Notes under the pieces: generated by a model
Seen by the model: the letters and a program-made list of their open reading frames with translations, nothing else
What the model was told of the DNA's origin: nothing
The model's database searches: none
Shown here: one piece after another, positions 51,082-60,368 of the stretch
How positions within the stretch are numbered: position 1 is the first letter of the stretch
Layout: every line of letters begins with the position of its first letter
Made by a program: the position numbers and the translations under genes
Source: Exiguobacterium sp. s124
GTDB taxonomy: Bacteria; Bacillota; Bacilli; Exiguobacteriales; Exiguobacteriaceae
Direction of reading: 5' to 3'
NCBI RefSeq assembly: GCF_018617485.1
Contig: NZ_JACSKH010000001.1
Coordinates: 1,116,001 to 1,180,000 of the forward strand
DNA length: 64,000 nucleotides

Positions 51082-52488
51082 ATGAAACAATCACAATTGT
51101 TAGAGCTGACAATCGAAGACGCGCATCGTGGCTTTAAAGAAGGGGTATTCACAGCACGAGACGTGACCGCGTATTATCTAAAAAGGATTGCGACATATAA
51201 TGAGCGACTCCACGCCGTCATCCAGGTGAATCCGGACGCACTTTTCGAGGCAGAGGCGGCAGACCGGGCCTATAAAAAAGGGGTACGCAAACCACTACTC
51301 GGGATTCCCGTATTGATCAAAGATAATATCGAAACGGCAGGACTGATGCGTACGACGGCAGGTGCTGCCGCGATGCGACATCATTTCGCAGGTCGGGATG
51401 CCGAGCTCGTCAAACGGTTACGGGCTGACGGGGCCATCATTCTCGGTAAAGCAAACCTGTCCGAATGGGCCAACTTCTTGACAGAAGACATGCCGAACGG
51501 TTGGAGTGCCGTCGGTGGCCAGACGATGAATCCATATGGCGACGGGTTGGATGTCGGAGGATCAAGTTCAGGGTCGGCATCTGCGGTCGCTGCAAATTTA
51601 ACGCTTCTTGCAGTTGGATCTGAGACGAGTGGTTCAATCGTACACCCGAGCGTGCATAATGGCATCGTCGGAATCAAGCCGACCGTCGGATTGATCAGCC
51701 GCTCAGGAATCATCCCGATTTCACGTTCTCAAGATACGGCTGGACCGATGGGGCGTACGCTACGTGATGCGGTCATCGCGTTACAAACGATGTGTAGTGA
51801 GGACTCGGAAGATCCGTCGACATGGGATACCCCTGTCGGACCGCCTTATGTGACATGTCTTGATGTCCGTCAAGCGGTCGGAATGCGTGTCGGGTTCATC
51901 AAACCTGACATTTCAGACGAAGAAGTTGGGTTGTATGACCAGGCGGTCCGGTTGCTACGTCAAGCCGAGGTTGAACTCGTCGAGGTCACCCTACCAAAGC
52001 ATACGGGGCTTGAACAAGCAGACATCCTGTTCGATGAATTCAAGCTCGGGATCGAGGCCTATCTTGCGAACACGACCGTGCCTTTTAAGACGCTTTCTGA
52101 CTTGATCGAGTGGAACGCAGAACACCCTGAATCGATTCCGCACGGTCAAACCATTTTTGAAGAAGCGAACGCCCGATCTGGGAAACTGATTGAAGCGAGC
52201 TATCTCGACCGTCGCATCGAGGACGTTCGTTTAGCGAAAACAGAAGGGATTGACGCGTTGCTTGCGTCGCATAAACTTGATGCGATCGTCTTACCACATG
52301 ATGCGAACTATGACATGGCGGCGAAAGCAGGGCATCCGACGATCACAATACCCTATAAACGAAAAGCGAGCGGCGCCCCGTTCGGTCTATCATTCACGGG
52401 GACGAGCTATTCGGAACGTGATTTGATTCGTGTCGCCTATGCGTTCGAACAGTTCATCACTCGTCCGACGCCTCCTGATTATTCGTAA
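51082..52488 (+). CDS. Amidase-signature hydrolase
   Basis: The 468-residue protein belongs to the amidase signature family with a Ser-cisSer-Lys triad: Lys in PVLIKDNIETAG (about 79), GGSSSGSA (about 157-164) and GSETSGSIV (about 179-187, both catalytic Ser). It hydrolyses amide bonds; GatA-like and peptide or aryl amidases share this fold, but gatC/gatB are absent, so it is probably a free amidase of unknown substrate. The ATG at 51082 follows AAAGGAGG. It is monocistronic. Confidence 0.88.
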   Translation: MKQSQLLELTIEDAHRGFKEGVFTARDVTAYYLKRIATYNERLHAVIQVNPDALFEAEAADRAYKKGVRKPLLGIPVLIKDNIETAGLMRTTAGAAAMRHHFAGRDAELVKRLRADGAIILGKANLSEWANFLTEDMPNGWSAVGGQTMNPYGDGLDVGGSSSGSASAVAANLTLLAVGSETSGSIVHPSVHNGIVGIKPTVGLISRSGIIPISRSQDTAGPMGRTLRDAVIALQTMCSEDSEDPSTWDTPVGPPYVTCLDVRQAVGMRVGFIKPDISDEEVGLYDQAVRLLRQAEVELVEVTLPKHTGLEQADILFDEFKLGIEAYLANTTVPFKTLSDLIEWNAEHPESIPHGQTIFEEANARSGKLIEASYLDRRIEDVRLAKTEGIDALLASHKLDAIVLPHDANYDMAAKAGHPTITIPYKRKASGAPFGLSFTGTSYSERDLIRVAYAFEQFITRPTPPDYS

Positions 52489-52489
52489 G

Positions 52490-52518
52490 TTGCACCCGTC
52501 TCTGACGTCCGCTACAAT
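52490..52518 (+). promoter_or_regulatory. Promoter of rlmN
   Basis: TTGCAC and TACAAT separated by 17 bases, 36 bases before the rlmN start codon. Confidence 0.65.
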
Positions 52519-52553
52519 GGTACGTATGCGGATTAGAGAAAGGACAGGTTAGA

Positions 52554-53615
52554 ATGAAATCATCTATATACGGGTTGACGTTCGATCAACTCACAAACGA
52601 GTGTACGGAAGCAGGATACGGTGCCTTCCATGCACGTCAAGTCTGGGACTCGCTATACATCGATCGAGTCAAATCGATGGACGCGCTAAACGTCCGTGAC
52701 GAGGTACGCGATTACTTAACAGAGAAATATGTCATCTCGACACAAGAACTGTTCGTCAAACAAGAAGCGGGAGACGGGACGGTCAAATTTTTACTTAAAC
52801 TTCACGACGGGCACTATATCGAGACAGTGCTCATGCGCCATAAATACGGTCGTTCGGTCTGTGTGACGACACAGGTCGGTTGTAATATCGGTTGCAGCTT
52901 CTGTGCGAGCGGTTTGTTGAAGAAGACACGTGACTTGACGGCTGGTGAGGTAGTCGAACAAATCATGACCGTCCAACATTTCCTCGATGAAGAAGGGGAA
53001 GGGGATCGCGTCAGTCATATCGTCGTCATGGGAATCGGCGAACCGTTCGATAACTTTGAGAACTTGGTCGACTTCTTGCGCGTCGTCAAAGATGAGCGTG
53101 GTCTTGCGATCGCCCCACGTAAAATCAACGTGTCGACGAGTGGTCTCGCGGACAAGATTTACAAGTTCGCAGACCTCGACTTGCGGATCAACTTGGCACT
53201 TTCACTCCATGCACCGAACGATGAGCTTCGGACTCGCATCATGAAAATCAACCGTGCGTTTCCGCTTGATAAACTCATGCCATCGATTCGTTATTACGTC
53301 GAGAAGACGAATAAACGCATCACGTTTGAGTACATCTTGCTATCGAAAGTGAATGATTTACCGGAACATGCGGAAGAATTGGCTAATTTGATTGAAGACA
53401 TCAAAGACAAGTCTTACATCAACTTGATTCCGTATAACCCGGTCAACGAGCATATTCAATATGAACGAAGCACACCTGAAGATATCATGGCATTCTATGA
53501 TATCTTGAAGAAACGTGGCGTCAACACGGGTGTCCGTCTCGAGCACGGGACAGACATCGATGCAGCTTGCGGTCAGCTCCGCAGTAAGCATATGAACGTC
53601 GAGGGTGCGAAGTGA
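52554..53615 (+). CDS. rlmN: Dual-specificity 23S rRNA/tRNA adenine-C2 methyltransferase
   Basis: RlmN is a radical-SAM enzyme that methylates A2503 of 23S rRNA and A37 of some tRNAs at C2. The 353-residue protein has the cluster motif CNIGCSFC (Cys at about 110, 114 and 117), VVMGIGEPFDN (about 160-170), and the late DIDAACGQLRSKH holding the second methyl-carrier Cys (about 341). The variant reads as RlmN of lactobacilli rather than the resistance enzyme Cfr, since the flanking residues are of RlmN type. A good promoter precedes it. Confidence 0.92.
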   Translation: MKSSIYGLTFDQLTNECTEAGYGAFHARQVWDSLYIDRVKSMDALNVRDEVRDYLTEKYVISTQELFVKQEAGDGTVKFLLKLHDGHYIETVLMRHKYGRSVCVTTQVGCNIGCSFCASGLLKKTRDLTAGEVVEQIMTVQHFLDEEGEGDRVSHIVVMGIGEPFDNFENLVDFLRVVKDERGLAIAPRKINVSTSGLADKIYKFADLDLRINLALSLHAPNDELRTRIMKINRAFPLDKLMPSIRYYVEKTNKRITFEYILLSKVNDLPEHAEELANLIEDIKDKSYINLIPYNPVNEHIQYERSTPEDIMAFYDILKKRGVNTGVRLEHGTDIDAACGQLRSKHMNVEGAK

Positions 53616-53619
53616 CGAG

Positions 53620-53648
53620 AGGCCTCTCCGATAGCGGAGAGGCCTTTT
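53620..53648. terminator. Terminator between rlmN and the methyltransferase
   Basis: AGGCCTCTCCG pairs perfectly with CGGAGAGGCCT around ATAG, followed by TTTT. Confidence 0.88.
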
Positions 53649-53650
53649 GT

Positions 53651-54250
53651 TTACCTTTTTTGACCGACATACTGGATGACGGAAGAGTCACCGTGATGGA
53701 GTGACCCTTCTTCGCGCCATACAACCACCTCATGTAAGATGAGCGGTACGAAATCGTCCTCTAGTTGGTGGAACATTTCTTCAGAATAGAGAAGTGAGAC
53801 GTCTTGTGGTCCGCCTGTGCCGTAAGCGAGTTGATTTGTAGAGTACACTTCGGTCAGGAATACACCACCAGGTCGAAGCGTTCTTTGAATTCCGGCGAAC
53901 ACTTTTTCTCTGACATGTTGAGGAAAGTGACCGAAGATACAGATGACCACATCATACGCATCTTGCGACCAATCCGCTTCATTCAAGTCAATCTGTTTCG
54001 TCTGAAGGGAGACGTTTCGCGAAATCGCCAAGCGCTCCGCTTTTTCGAGCCCTACTTTCGAAGCGTCCCACATCTCGACGTCGAATCCGAGTGTGGCGAG
54101 CCACACGGCGTTCCGACCTTCTCCTTCAGCGATGGCTAACACGCGTCTCCCTTTAAGCTGGTGTGTTGTGATGTAGTCGCGTAAAAATTGATTCGGCTCG
54201 GTCCCATACACATATTCATCCGTATTGTAACGTTCGTTCCATTTCGACAA
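53651..54250 (-). CDS. Class I SAM-dependent methyltransferase, TehB-like
   Basis: A 199-residue protein with a Rossmann-fold methyltransferase core: KWNERYNTDEYVYGTEPN at the N-terminus, the SAM motif VLAIAEGEGRNAVWLA (about 37-52), DASKVGLEKA (about 62-71) and DVVICIFGHF (about 100-109). The substrate (tellurite or a small thiol/metalloid in TehB relatives) is unknown. I prefer the TTG at 54250, eight bases after GAGGAG; GTG codons upstream are too close to the site. Confidence 0.78.
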   Translation of the reverse strand: MSKWNERYNTDEYVYGTEPNQFLRDYITTHQLKGRRVLAIAEGEGRNAVWLATLGFDVEMWDASKVGLEKAERLAISRNVSLQTKQIDLNEADWSQDAYDVVICIFGHFPQHVREKVFAGIQRTLRPGGVFLTEVYSTNQLAYGTGGPQDVSLLYSEEMFHQLEDDFVPLILHEVVVWREEGSLHHGDSSVIQYVGQKR

Positions 54251-54396
54251 ACCATCCACTCCTCTCACTTTTCCTTAAATATAGCAAAACAATGAGACTC
54301 AGATGGAAATCCTTCACGATTTTCTGAATTCATGCTTAGTCCAGTTGGGAGAGGGGAATAGATTTCTGAACTAATGGATAGAGTGGAGGCTAAGTA

Positions 54397-55278
54397 ATGG
54401 AGAGAGTAGATGCGTCGTTGTGGATTCGGGTACGTAATACGCTAGGTGAAGGTCCTTGTTGGGATGCTGAGTTGAAGCGTTTTTATTGGGTGGATATCGA
54501 AGGTCATACGTTGTGGTGGTATGACGAACGAGAAGATGAAATTTCTTCTTTTGAGGTCGGGAAACAAGTCGGTTTCGTCATTCCAAAAGTGACGGACGGT
54601 GTCGTCCTTGGTCTAAAAGACGGGATTTATGAATGGGATGAAATCAATCGGGAACTAAATAAAATTGTCGAATTGGATGATCCCGACGGTCGATTACGTT
54701 TTAATGATGGGAAAGCCGATCCATATGGTCGTATTTTTGCGGGCACACTCCACCTCGAAGATGAAGAAAATCAAGCGACATTGTATCGGGTCGATCGTGA
54801 TGGAACGACGACATCATTGATGGATGAGTTGACGCTTTCGAACGGATTGACGTGGTCTCCTGACCATTCCGTTTTTTATCATATCGATACACCGACTGAA
54901 AAAATCCGGAAGTATGATTTTGATTTGAAGACAGGAACAATTTCGAACGGAGAGGTCGTCATCGATTTTTCGGAGGAAGAAGGCTTTCCTGACGGGATGA
55001 CGTCCGATTCTGAAGGTTGTCTATGGGTTGCGCATTACGCGGGTGGAAGAGTATCGCGGTGGGACCCGTCAACAGGCGAAAAGTTACTTGAAGTCCATGT
55101 TCCCGCACCAAATGTCACTTCATGTGCCTTTGTCGGAGATGGACTCAATCGATTAGCTATCACGACGGCTCGTGAAGGAATGGATGAGGAGGCGCTTTCT
55201 GAATATCCGGATGCGGGATCGGTATTTATCATCGACACAGAAGTGAAAGGGATGCCATTGTATCGTTTCGGTCGCTGA
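54397..55278 (+). CDS. SMP-30/gluconolactonase/LRE family hydrolase
   Basis: The 293-residue six-bladed beta-propeller has the family metal-site residues in TLGEGPCWD (Glu, about 15-23), RFNDGKADPYGRIFAGT (Asn/Asp, about 101-117), LSNGLTWS (about 144-151) and FPDGMTSDSEGCLWVA (about 195-210). It likely opens a sugar lactone in the cytosol. The ATG at 54397 follows GGAGG. A small gene follows 12 bases after the stop. Confidence 0.88.
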   Translation: MERVDASLWIRVRNTLGEGPCWDAELKRFYWVDIEGHTLWWYDEREDEISSFEVGKQVGFVIPKVTDGVVLGLKDGIYEWDEINRELNKIVELDDPDGRLRFNDGKADPYGRIFAGTLHLEDEENQATLYRVDRDGTTTSLMDELTLSNGLTWSPDHSVFYHIDTPTEKIRKYDFDLKTGTISNGEVVIDFSEEEGFPDGMTSDSEGCLWVAHYAGGRVSRWDPSTGEKLLEVHVPAPNVTSCAFVGDGLNRLAITTAREGMDEEALSEYPDAGSVFIIDTEVKGMPLYRFGR

Positions 55279-55290
55279 GGAGGAAGTTCG

Positions 55291-55557
55291 ATGGTGAAAC
55301 GACTGTTAGTTCGAGCTGGAATTGGGTTGGCAGTTGCTGCAGCGGTCAAGATTGGGATTCAAAAGTTACAAGAAAATCGAACGCGTGAAGAAGATCATTC
55401 GTATCTCGATCCGAAGTGGGATGAAGTGCCAAGTATTGATTCGGATAAAGATGAGGATGAGGTCGGATTGACTCAACTCGATTCGATTTATCGGGCTGAA
55501 TGGCAGGCGAATGCTTATCCACGCTCGGAGGCAGAACGAAAAGCATTGGAAGAATAA
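55291..55557 (+). CDS. Small membrane-anchored acidic protein, unknown
   Basis: An 88-residue protein with an N-terminal hydrophobic, Ala-rich segment (about 5-24) and an acidic C-terminal part (DSDKDEDEVGL). No family is recognised. It has a strong GAGGAGG site and starts 12 bases after the SMP-30 stop, so it is the second gene of that operon, ended by a hairpin at 55571. Confidence 0.7.
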   Translation: MVKRLLVRAGIGLAVAAAVKIGIQKLQENRTREEDHSYLDPKWDEVPSIDSDKDEDEVGLTQLDSIYRAEWQANAYPRSEAERKALEE

Positions 55558-55570
55558 TTGTATTTTCTTC

Positions 55571-55597
55571 AAAAACACGTCCATGTGGCGTGTTTTT
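55571..55597 (+). terminator. Terminator after the small acidic protein gene
   Basis: AAAAACACG pairs with CGTGTTTTT around a short loop, with T's. Confidence 0.7.
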
Positions 55598-55599
55598 TA

Positions 55600-55651
55600 T
55601 TGACAAAAGTAAGGAACGACTCCATTATACAAAGAGTAATGATTACGATTT
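55600..55651 (+). promoter_or_regulatory. Promoter and Zur box of the zigA/yciC-like gene
   Basis: TTGACA (55600-55605) and CATTAT with a 17-bp spacer, followed at 55631-55651 by a near-perfect Zur box: AAAGAGTAAT-G-ATTACGATTT against the B. subtilis consensus AAATCGTAATNATTACGATTT (two mismatches). The box overlaps the expected transcription start, so zinc-bound Zur should repress. Confidence 0.82.
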
Positions 55652-55665
55652 AATGGAGGTCCATC

Positions 55666-56865
55666 ATGAAACGAATTCCAATTACAGTACTTTCGGGTTA
55701 TCTCGGTAGCGGGAAGACGACACTGCTCAACCACATCTTACATAACCGAGAACATAAAAAATATGCGGTCATCGTGAATGATATGAGCGAGTTGAATATC
55801 GACGAGAAGCTGATTGATCAGGGCGGGTTCTCGCGGACCGATGAAAAGCTAGTCGAACTCTCGAACGGGTGTATCTGTTGCACGCTGCGGGAAGATTTGT
55901 TGACGGCTGTCTATGACTTAACAAAAGACCGTGAGCTCGATGGGATCATCATCGAGTCATCAGGAATCTCTGAACCAATTCCTGTCGCGCAGACATTCAC
56001 GTATGCCGATGACGCTCTTGGGATTGATTTGACGAGCCGTGTGTACATCGATGCGATGGTCACGGTCGTCGATGCATACCGTTTCTTCAAAGATTTCAAT
56101 TCTGGTGAATCGCTCATGGAGCGTCAACAAGCCGTCGACACCGGTGACGTCCGTGAAGTAGTCGATTTGCTCGTCGACCAAGTCGAATTTGCGGATATCA
56201 TCGTATTGAATAAGGCGGACCGTGTGTCCGAAGGGGAACTACAGGAGATGGAGGGGTTACTCCAAACACTGAACCCGAGTGCGAGATTGTTGACGTCGAC
56301 ATACTCGAACGTCGCGTTAGAAGACCTTCTAGACGTCCAGTTATTCGATTTTGATCAGGCGATGCGCGCTGCAGGGTGGATCCAAGAACTCGAGTCGGAA
56401 GAACATACGCCGGAAACGGAAGAGTATGGCATCAGCTCATTTGTCTACCGGCGCCGTCGACCGTTCCACCCTGAACGTTTGATGCACTGGATGGAACATT
56501 ATCCAGAAGAAATCGTCCGTGCAAAAGGATTTTTATGGATTGCGACAAGAAACGACCTCGCTTGTCTGTTTTCACAGGCAGGGTATGCATCAACGCTTGA
56601 ACATGCAGGTCGTTGGCTTGCGACGTTACCTGCAAGTGAACGTGAGGAGATGTTTGCTGCTGAACCTGACCTTCGTGAGGATTACATCGAGCCATACGGG
56701 GATCGGCAAAATGAGTTGGTGCTCATCGGTCAACGAATGGAACGGGAAGCGGTCGAGCAATCGCTTGATGCCTGTTTATTGACGGACGAAGAGATGTCGT
56801 CATCGTGGGATACGTTCCATGACCCACTTCCGGGTTCAGGTCATCTCGTCACATATTCAGATTGA
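55666..56865 (+). CDS. yciC: COG0523 GTPase, ZigA/YciC-type zinc metallochaperone
   Basis: The 399-residue protein is a G3E-family GTPase: Walker [17 protein letters not shown] (about 9-24), the metal-binding CICC in [13 protein letters not shown] (about 66-78), Walker B-like [11 protein letters not shown] (about 93-103), NKAD (about 179), and the C-terminal CobW domain (about 265-365). Zur-controlled members are thought to help zinc reach essential enzymes when zinc is low. The Zur box upstream supports zinc rather than cobalt or nitrile hydratase metallation. ATG at 55666 follows ATGGAGG. Confidence 0.9.
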   Translation: MKRIPITVLSGYLGSGKTTLLNHILHNREHKKYAVIVNDMSELNIDEKLIDQGGFSRTDEKLVELSNGCICCTLREDLLTAVYDLTKDRELDGIIIESSGISEPIPVAQTFTYADDALGIDLTSRVYIDAMVTVVDAYRFFKDFNSGESLMERQQAVDTGDVREVVDLLVDQVEFADIIVLNKADRVSEGELQEMEGLLQTLNPSARLLTSTYSNVALEDLLDVQLFDFDQAMRAAGWIQELESEEHTPETEEYGISSFVYRRRRPFHPERLMHWMEHYPEEIVRAKGFLWIATRNDLACLFSQAGYASTLEHAGRWLATLPASEREEMFAAEPDLREDYIEPYGDRQNELVLIGQRMEREAVEQSLDACLLTDEEMSSSWDTFHDPLPGSGHLVTYSD

Positions 56866-56868
56866 CCG

Positions 56869-56897
56869 TTTACAAAAGATTGAAACATCGCTATACT
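56869..56897 (+). promoter_or_regulatory. Promoter of the TPP riboswitch transcript
   Basis: TTTACA and TATACT separated by 17 bases, about 30 bases upstream of the aptamer. Confidence 0.7.
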
Positions 56898-56927
56898 GTG
56901 ACTGCATAAGTAACCGCATATCAATGA

Positions 56928-57015
56928 CTGCACTAGGGGTGCTTCGGCTGAGATGAGAGCATGGCTCCGATCCCTTATAACTCGATCCAGGTAATACTGG
57001 CGTGAGGAAGTGCGG
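56928..57015 (+). ncRNA. TPP (THI-box) riboswitch
   Basis: P1 CTGCACT pairs with AGTGCGG (one wobble). Between them lie the hallmark strands GGGGTGC, CTGAGATGAGAG and, on the 3' side, CTCGATCCAGGTAATACTGGCGTGAGGAAG. These match the thi element, which binds thiamine pyrophosphate and shuts off downstream genes. Confidence 0.97.
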
Positions 57016-57049
57016 CACTTTCTCTATGCAAGTTTGTATAGATTTTGTT

Positions 57050-57078
57050 GCTGCATTCTCATGAATGCGGCTTTTTTT
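57050..57078 (+). terminator. TPP riboswitch terminator
   Basis: GCTGCATTC pairs with GAATGCGGC (one wobble) around TCAT, followed by seven T, between the aptamer and ykoF. Confidence 0.88.
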
Positions 57079-57107
57079 ATGCAAACACATTTAGAGGGGG
57101 AAACAAA

Positions 57108-57698
57108 ATGAATGAATCATGTGGTACGAGCCCAATCGTCGGGTTTCGATTCACACTGAGCCCGATGACAGACGACTTCGTCGGGACAATCAAAGGTGCA
57201 CTAAAACGAACGGATCTATCAGGCGTGTGGCGCCATACGGACGATGTGTCGACGGTTATCCGTGGGCGAGCCGAGCATGTATTTGACGTCGCCCGAACAG
57301 TTTTGAGTCTTGCCTCAGAGGAAGGAAAGCATGTTTCGATGAGCGGAACGTTCTCCGTTGGATGTCCGGGAGATTCGATTGGGGATGAAGCGCTCGAGGC
57401 ACCGCCACAACCACTGAACGGATCCTCAAGAGAACAGTATGTCTCCTCACAGTTCGCACTTTATCCGATGGGTACTGAACATTACATGGACCTCATCTAC
57501 GAGGAAATCGAGCAAGCGAAACAGGTCGGTGTCTATAATGACTCTATGCACTATGCGTCAGGTATTCATGGGAATTTGGATGATGTGTTCTCGTATTACG
57601 AGGCGGCGTTCAAACGGACGCGCGAGAAGAATCAACATGTCGTCATGACGGTGACGTTCAGCGTGAACAGTCCGTCACACGGAGGTCGACATGCTTAA
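57108..57698 (+). CDS. ykoF: Thiamine/HMP-binding protein YkoF
   Basis: The 196-residue protein has two similar halves, each a ferredoxin-like YkoF domain: VGFRFTLSPMTDDF (about 11-24) with VWRHTDDVSTVIRG, and the second copy SSQFALYPMGTEHYMDLI with VYNDSMHYASGIHG. YkoF binds thiamine or its HMP moiety in the cytosol and is part of the ykoFEDC operon. The ATG at 57108 follows AGAGGGGG. It ends inside the start of ykoE (8-base overlap). Confidence 0.92.
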   Translation: MNESCGTSPIVGFRFTLSPMTDDFVGTIKGALKRTDLSGVWRHTDDVSTVIRGRAEHVFDVARTVLSLASEEGKHVSMSGTFSVGCPGDSIGDEALEAPPQPLNGSSREQYVSSQFALYPMGTEHYMDLIYEEIEQAKQVGVYNDSMHYASGIHGNLDDVFSYYEAAFKRTREKNQHVVMTVTFSVNSPSHGGRHA

Positions 57699-58266
57699 AT
57701 CGTGGAAATTAAAAGAGGTCGTCCTCGTCTCCGTATTGTCTGTCGTCTTTGCCGTCGTCTACTTATTGTTCGTCCATATTGGGAACTTATGGGCAGGATT
57801 GATCGGACCGATCGCCTACGAGTGGATTTTCGGTATCTGGTTTATCGTGTCGATCATCTCGGCGTACATCATCCGGAAGCCTGGTGCCGCCTTCATCTCA
57901 GAAGTGATGGCTGCGACAATCGAGATGTTGATTGGAAACGCGATTGGACCGCGCATCATCTTGGTCGGAATCGTTCAAGGTTTAGGAGCGGAAGCTGTCT
58001 TTGCGATGACGGGTTACCGCCGCTATGAGCTGTGGGTACTCATGCTTGCAGGATTCGGGTCCGCCGTCACGAGTTTCGTCTATACATATTTCATGAGTGG
58101 GTTCGCGATGCTAGAACCTGGTTATGTGGCGACGATGTTCGGACTTCGAGCTGTCAGTGGGATGGTTATCGCAGGAATCGGAGGAAAGTTACTTAGTGAT
58201 TTGTTGCTAAAGACAGGTTCCCTTCGCGGCTATGCGATTTCACGAAGTGGGAACGTCCATGGTTGA
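57691..58266 (+). CDS. ykoE: ECF transporter S component YkoE (thiamine precursor)
   Basis: A 191-residue membrane protein with about six segments, the substrate-binding subunit of the HMP/thiamine ECF importer. EWIFGIWFIVSIISAYIIRK (about 44-63), GAAFISEVMAATIEMLIGN (about 65-83) and GIVQGLGAEAVFAMTGYRRY (about 91-110) are characteristic of YkoE. Its ATG follows GGAGG, overlapping the ykoF end; ykoD overlaps its last eight bases. Confidence 0.93.
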   Translation: MLKSWKLKEVVLVSVLSVVFAVVYLLFVHIGNLWAGLIGPIAYEWIFGIWFIVSIISAYIIRKPGAAFISEVMAATIEMLIGNAIGPRIILVGIVQGLGAEAVFAMTGYRRYELWVLMLAGFGSAVTSFVYTYFMSGFAMLEPGYVATMFGLRAVSGMVIAGIGGKLLSDLLLKTGSLRGYAISRSGNVHG

Positions 58267-59602
58267 GACCGAATCACTCCACTTTCAATTCCCAGAGAGT
58301 TTAGATGCGATTCTTGAAGATGTCACCGTATCGATCCGACCAGGTCGTACGATGTTAAGTGGGGCGAGCGGGAGCGGGAAGTCGACCTTTCTTGCGCTAT
58401 GCAACCGTCTCTTCCCCGAGAATTGTGACGGCATTCTCCAAGGTAGACTCAAACTGTTCGGGAGGTTGCACGACGATTATGTACCAGGCGAAATCAATCA
58501 ACGTGTCGGGACGGTGTTCCAAGATCCGGACACGCAATTTGTCATGGAGCGTGTGGATGAAGAACTCATCTTCACGCTTGAGAACTTGTCGACACCTATC
58601 TCAGAAATCGAACGACGCGTGACGGAGATCCTCGAATCATTACAGTTAAGTGCCTATCGAACCCGTGAAATCGATTCGTTATCAGGTGGGGAGAAACAGC
58701 GAATCGCCGTCGCATGTGCTTTAGTCGGAAGACCTGAATGGCTGCTGCTCGATGAACCGTTGACTCATCTTGACCCGGTGACCGCGTACGAATTTGTGGA
58801 ATGGCTCGATCGAGTGACAGGACTGAACGTCATCGTCGTTGAACATCGTCCTCACCTATGGGGTGATTACTTTGACTGGCATATTGAATTAGAGCGAGGG
58901 CGTATCGTTCGGAATGAATCCTTTTGCCCGGTCGATGACTTTGCATTTATAAAGTCAAACGCTTCGCTAAAAAATCCTTATCACTACACGATCGAAGAGG
59001 TCAGACGTGATTCATTTCAGCTGAAAAGATCGGAGCTTCATGTCCGAGCAGGAGAAGTGATTGCCATACTTGGTCCGAATGGGAGCGGGAAGTCCACGTT
59101 TTTAAGAAGCTTAACGGAACATGACCGACGGGTTGGGCTCGTACCGCAATCGCCGGAACATTTATTTTTCATGAATTCTGTCGAAAGTGAGTTACAGTTT
59201 GGTCATGAAGATTCGATTGAAAGCGTTTTATCTGACATGTCGCTTCTTGATCAGCGACATCTCCATCCGTTATCTCTCAGTCACGGACAAAAACGGAGGC
59301 TCGCAGTTGCAATCCAGTCGCTAACGAACAAACAGTTGCTCGCATTCGATGAACCGACAGCGGGTCAAGACGAACCGTCATTGCATGCGCTCGAGCTGTT
59401 GATGAAGCGACATGCTGAAATGGGTCGAACGATTCTATTCGTGACCCACGACTTGTCGTTCGCCCGCATCGCCAACACGTTTTATTTGATGAAGGACGGG
59501 GAACTTTCAGGACCATTTAAAGATGAACTCTGGCAGGACACGGAGACACTTCGTCATTATCAGTTGCAAGGGAGGAGAGCGCGATGTCACTCCATGACAT
59601 GA
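58259..59602 (+). CDS. ykoD: ECF transporter duplicated ATPase YkoD
   Basis: The 447-residue protein contains both energising ATPases in one chain. Domain 1 has Walker A GASGSGKST (about 36-44), signature LSGGEKQR and Walker B WLLLDEPLTHLD; domain 2 has GPNGSGKST (about 278-286), signature LSHGQKRR and FDEPTAGQD. Both keep the catalytic Glu. The ATG at 59602-region overlap with ykoC and the 8-base overlap with ykoE show tight coupling. It powers uptake with YkoC and YkoE. An upstream in-frame start at 58232 lacks a site. Confidence 0.92.
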   Translation: MVETESLHFQFPESLDAILEDVTVSIRPGRTMLSGASGSGKSTFLALCNRLFPENCDGILQGRLKLFGRLHDDYVPGEINQRVGTVFQDPDTQFVMERVDEELIFTLENLSTPISEIERRVTEILESLQLSAYRTREIDSLSGGEKQRIAVACALVGRPEWLLLDEPLTHLDPVTAYEFVEWLDRVTGLNVIVVEHRPHLWGDYFDWHIELERGRIVRNESFCPVDDFAFIKSNASLKNPYHYTIEEVRRDSFQLKRSELHVRAGEVIAILGPNGSGKSTFLRSLTEHDRRVGLVPQSPEHLFFMNSVESELQFGHEDSIESVLSDMSLLDQRHLHPLSLSHGQKRRLAVAIQSLTNKQLLAFDEPTAGQDEPSLHALELLMKRHAEMGRTILFVTHDLSFARIANTFYLMKDGELSGPFKDELWQDTETLRHYQLQGRRARCHSMT

Positions 59603-60318
59603 ATCCGACGGTGAAATTTCTGACATTGACGTTCGTCATGTTCGGTCTCGCATTGTTTTACAATCCATGGACCCAGCTCGTGATCGTAGTAGGGACGGTA
59701 CTGATTCAATGGATGGCAACCAATGTCTCATGGAAAAGATGGCTACTTTTCTTGATCCCTTTTCTCATCACGGCGCTCGGAACGTTTTGGACAACGCTCG
59801 TTTTCGGAAAAGACCTCGGGGGAGAGACATTGGTGACCATTCTGAGTCAGGAAGTCACAATTGAGGAGAGGGATGTCGCGATTGCCCTCAGCCTTCGCGT
59901 ATTGGCGTTCACGGTCCTCTCGCTTCTTTTCATGTTGACGACGGATTCAAAGCGGTTCGTCATGAGTCTGATGCAACAGGCGAAGTTGTCACCGACAATC
60001 GCCTATAGCGCGCTCGTCGGGTTCCGTTTCATTCCTCTTTTAAAACGGGAACTGCAACAACTTCAATATGCACATCGCCTACGGGGTGTCCCACTCGATA
60101 CGAGATGGGAACGTCTACGGCACGTACCGAAATTACTGTTGCCACTCCTTGCCGGATCGATTCGAAGAGCGGAGCGTGTCGCCTTCTCGATGGAAGCGAG
60201 AGGGTTTACAGGCGGAAAACGGACGATTTATGACAGGGTTGAAGTCAAATCAAGTGATTTTATATGGTCAGGTGTCTTTTTCGCGTTGTTTGGATTTGCC
60301 ATCTGGGCAGGAATATAA
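59584..60318 (+). CDS. ykoC: ECF transporter transmembrane (T) component YkoC
   Basis: A 244-residue EcfT-family protein with about five membrane segments and the cytoplasmic coupling helices: GFRFIPLLKRELQQLQYAHRLRG region (two stretches, about 143-166) and AFSMEARGF (about 199-207), which dock on the ATPases. It completes ykoFEDC. The ATG at 59584 follows GGGAGGAG and overlaps the ykoD end by 19 bases. Confidence 0.93.
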   Translation: MSLHDMNPTVKFLTLTFVMFGLALFYNPWTQLVIVVGTVLIQWMATNVSWKRWLLFLIPFLITALGTFWTTLVFGKDLGGETLVTILSQEVTIEERDVAIALSLRVLAFTVLSLLFMLTTDSKRFVMSLMQQAKLSPTIAYSALVGFRFIPLLKRELQQLQYAHRLRGVPLDTRWERLRHVPKLLLPLLAGSIRRAERVAFSMEARGFTGGKRTIYDRVEVKSSDFIWSGVFFALFGFAIWAGI

Positions 60319-60324
60319 AAAAGG

Positions 60325-60350
60325 AATGGCCGCCAAAGGGGGCGGCCATT
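60325..60350. terminator. GC-rich hairpin after ykoC
   Basis: AATGGCCGCC pairs perfectly with GGCGGCCATT around AAAGGG. On the plus strand no T-run follows; on the minus strand the stem is followed by CCTTTTTT, so it best terminates leftward transcription coming through the repeat from the 60512 gene. Confidence 0.72.
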
Positions 60351-60368
60351 AGTGCGGCTGGTCCCACT

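Noticed and set aside
52554-53615. Cfr-type rRNA methyltransferase instead of RlmN
   Set aside because: The cluster motif and flanking sequence (CNIGCSFCASG, DIDAACGQLRSKH) follow the lactobacillal RlmN type, and the gene is a stable chromosomal neighbour.
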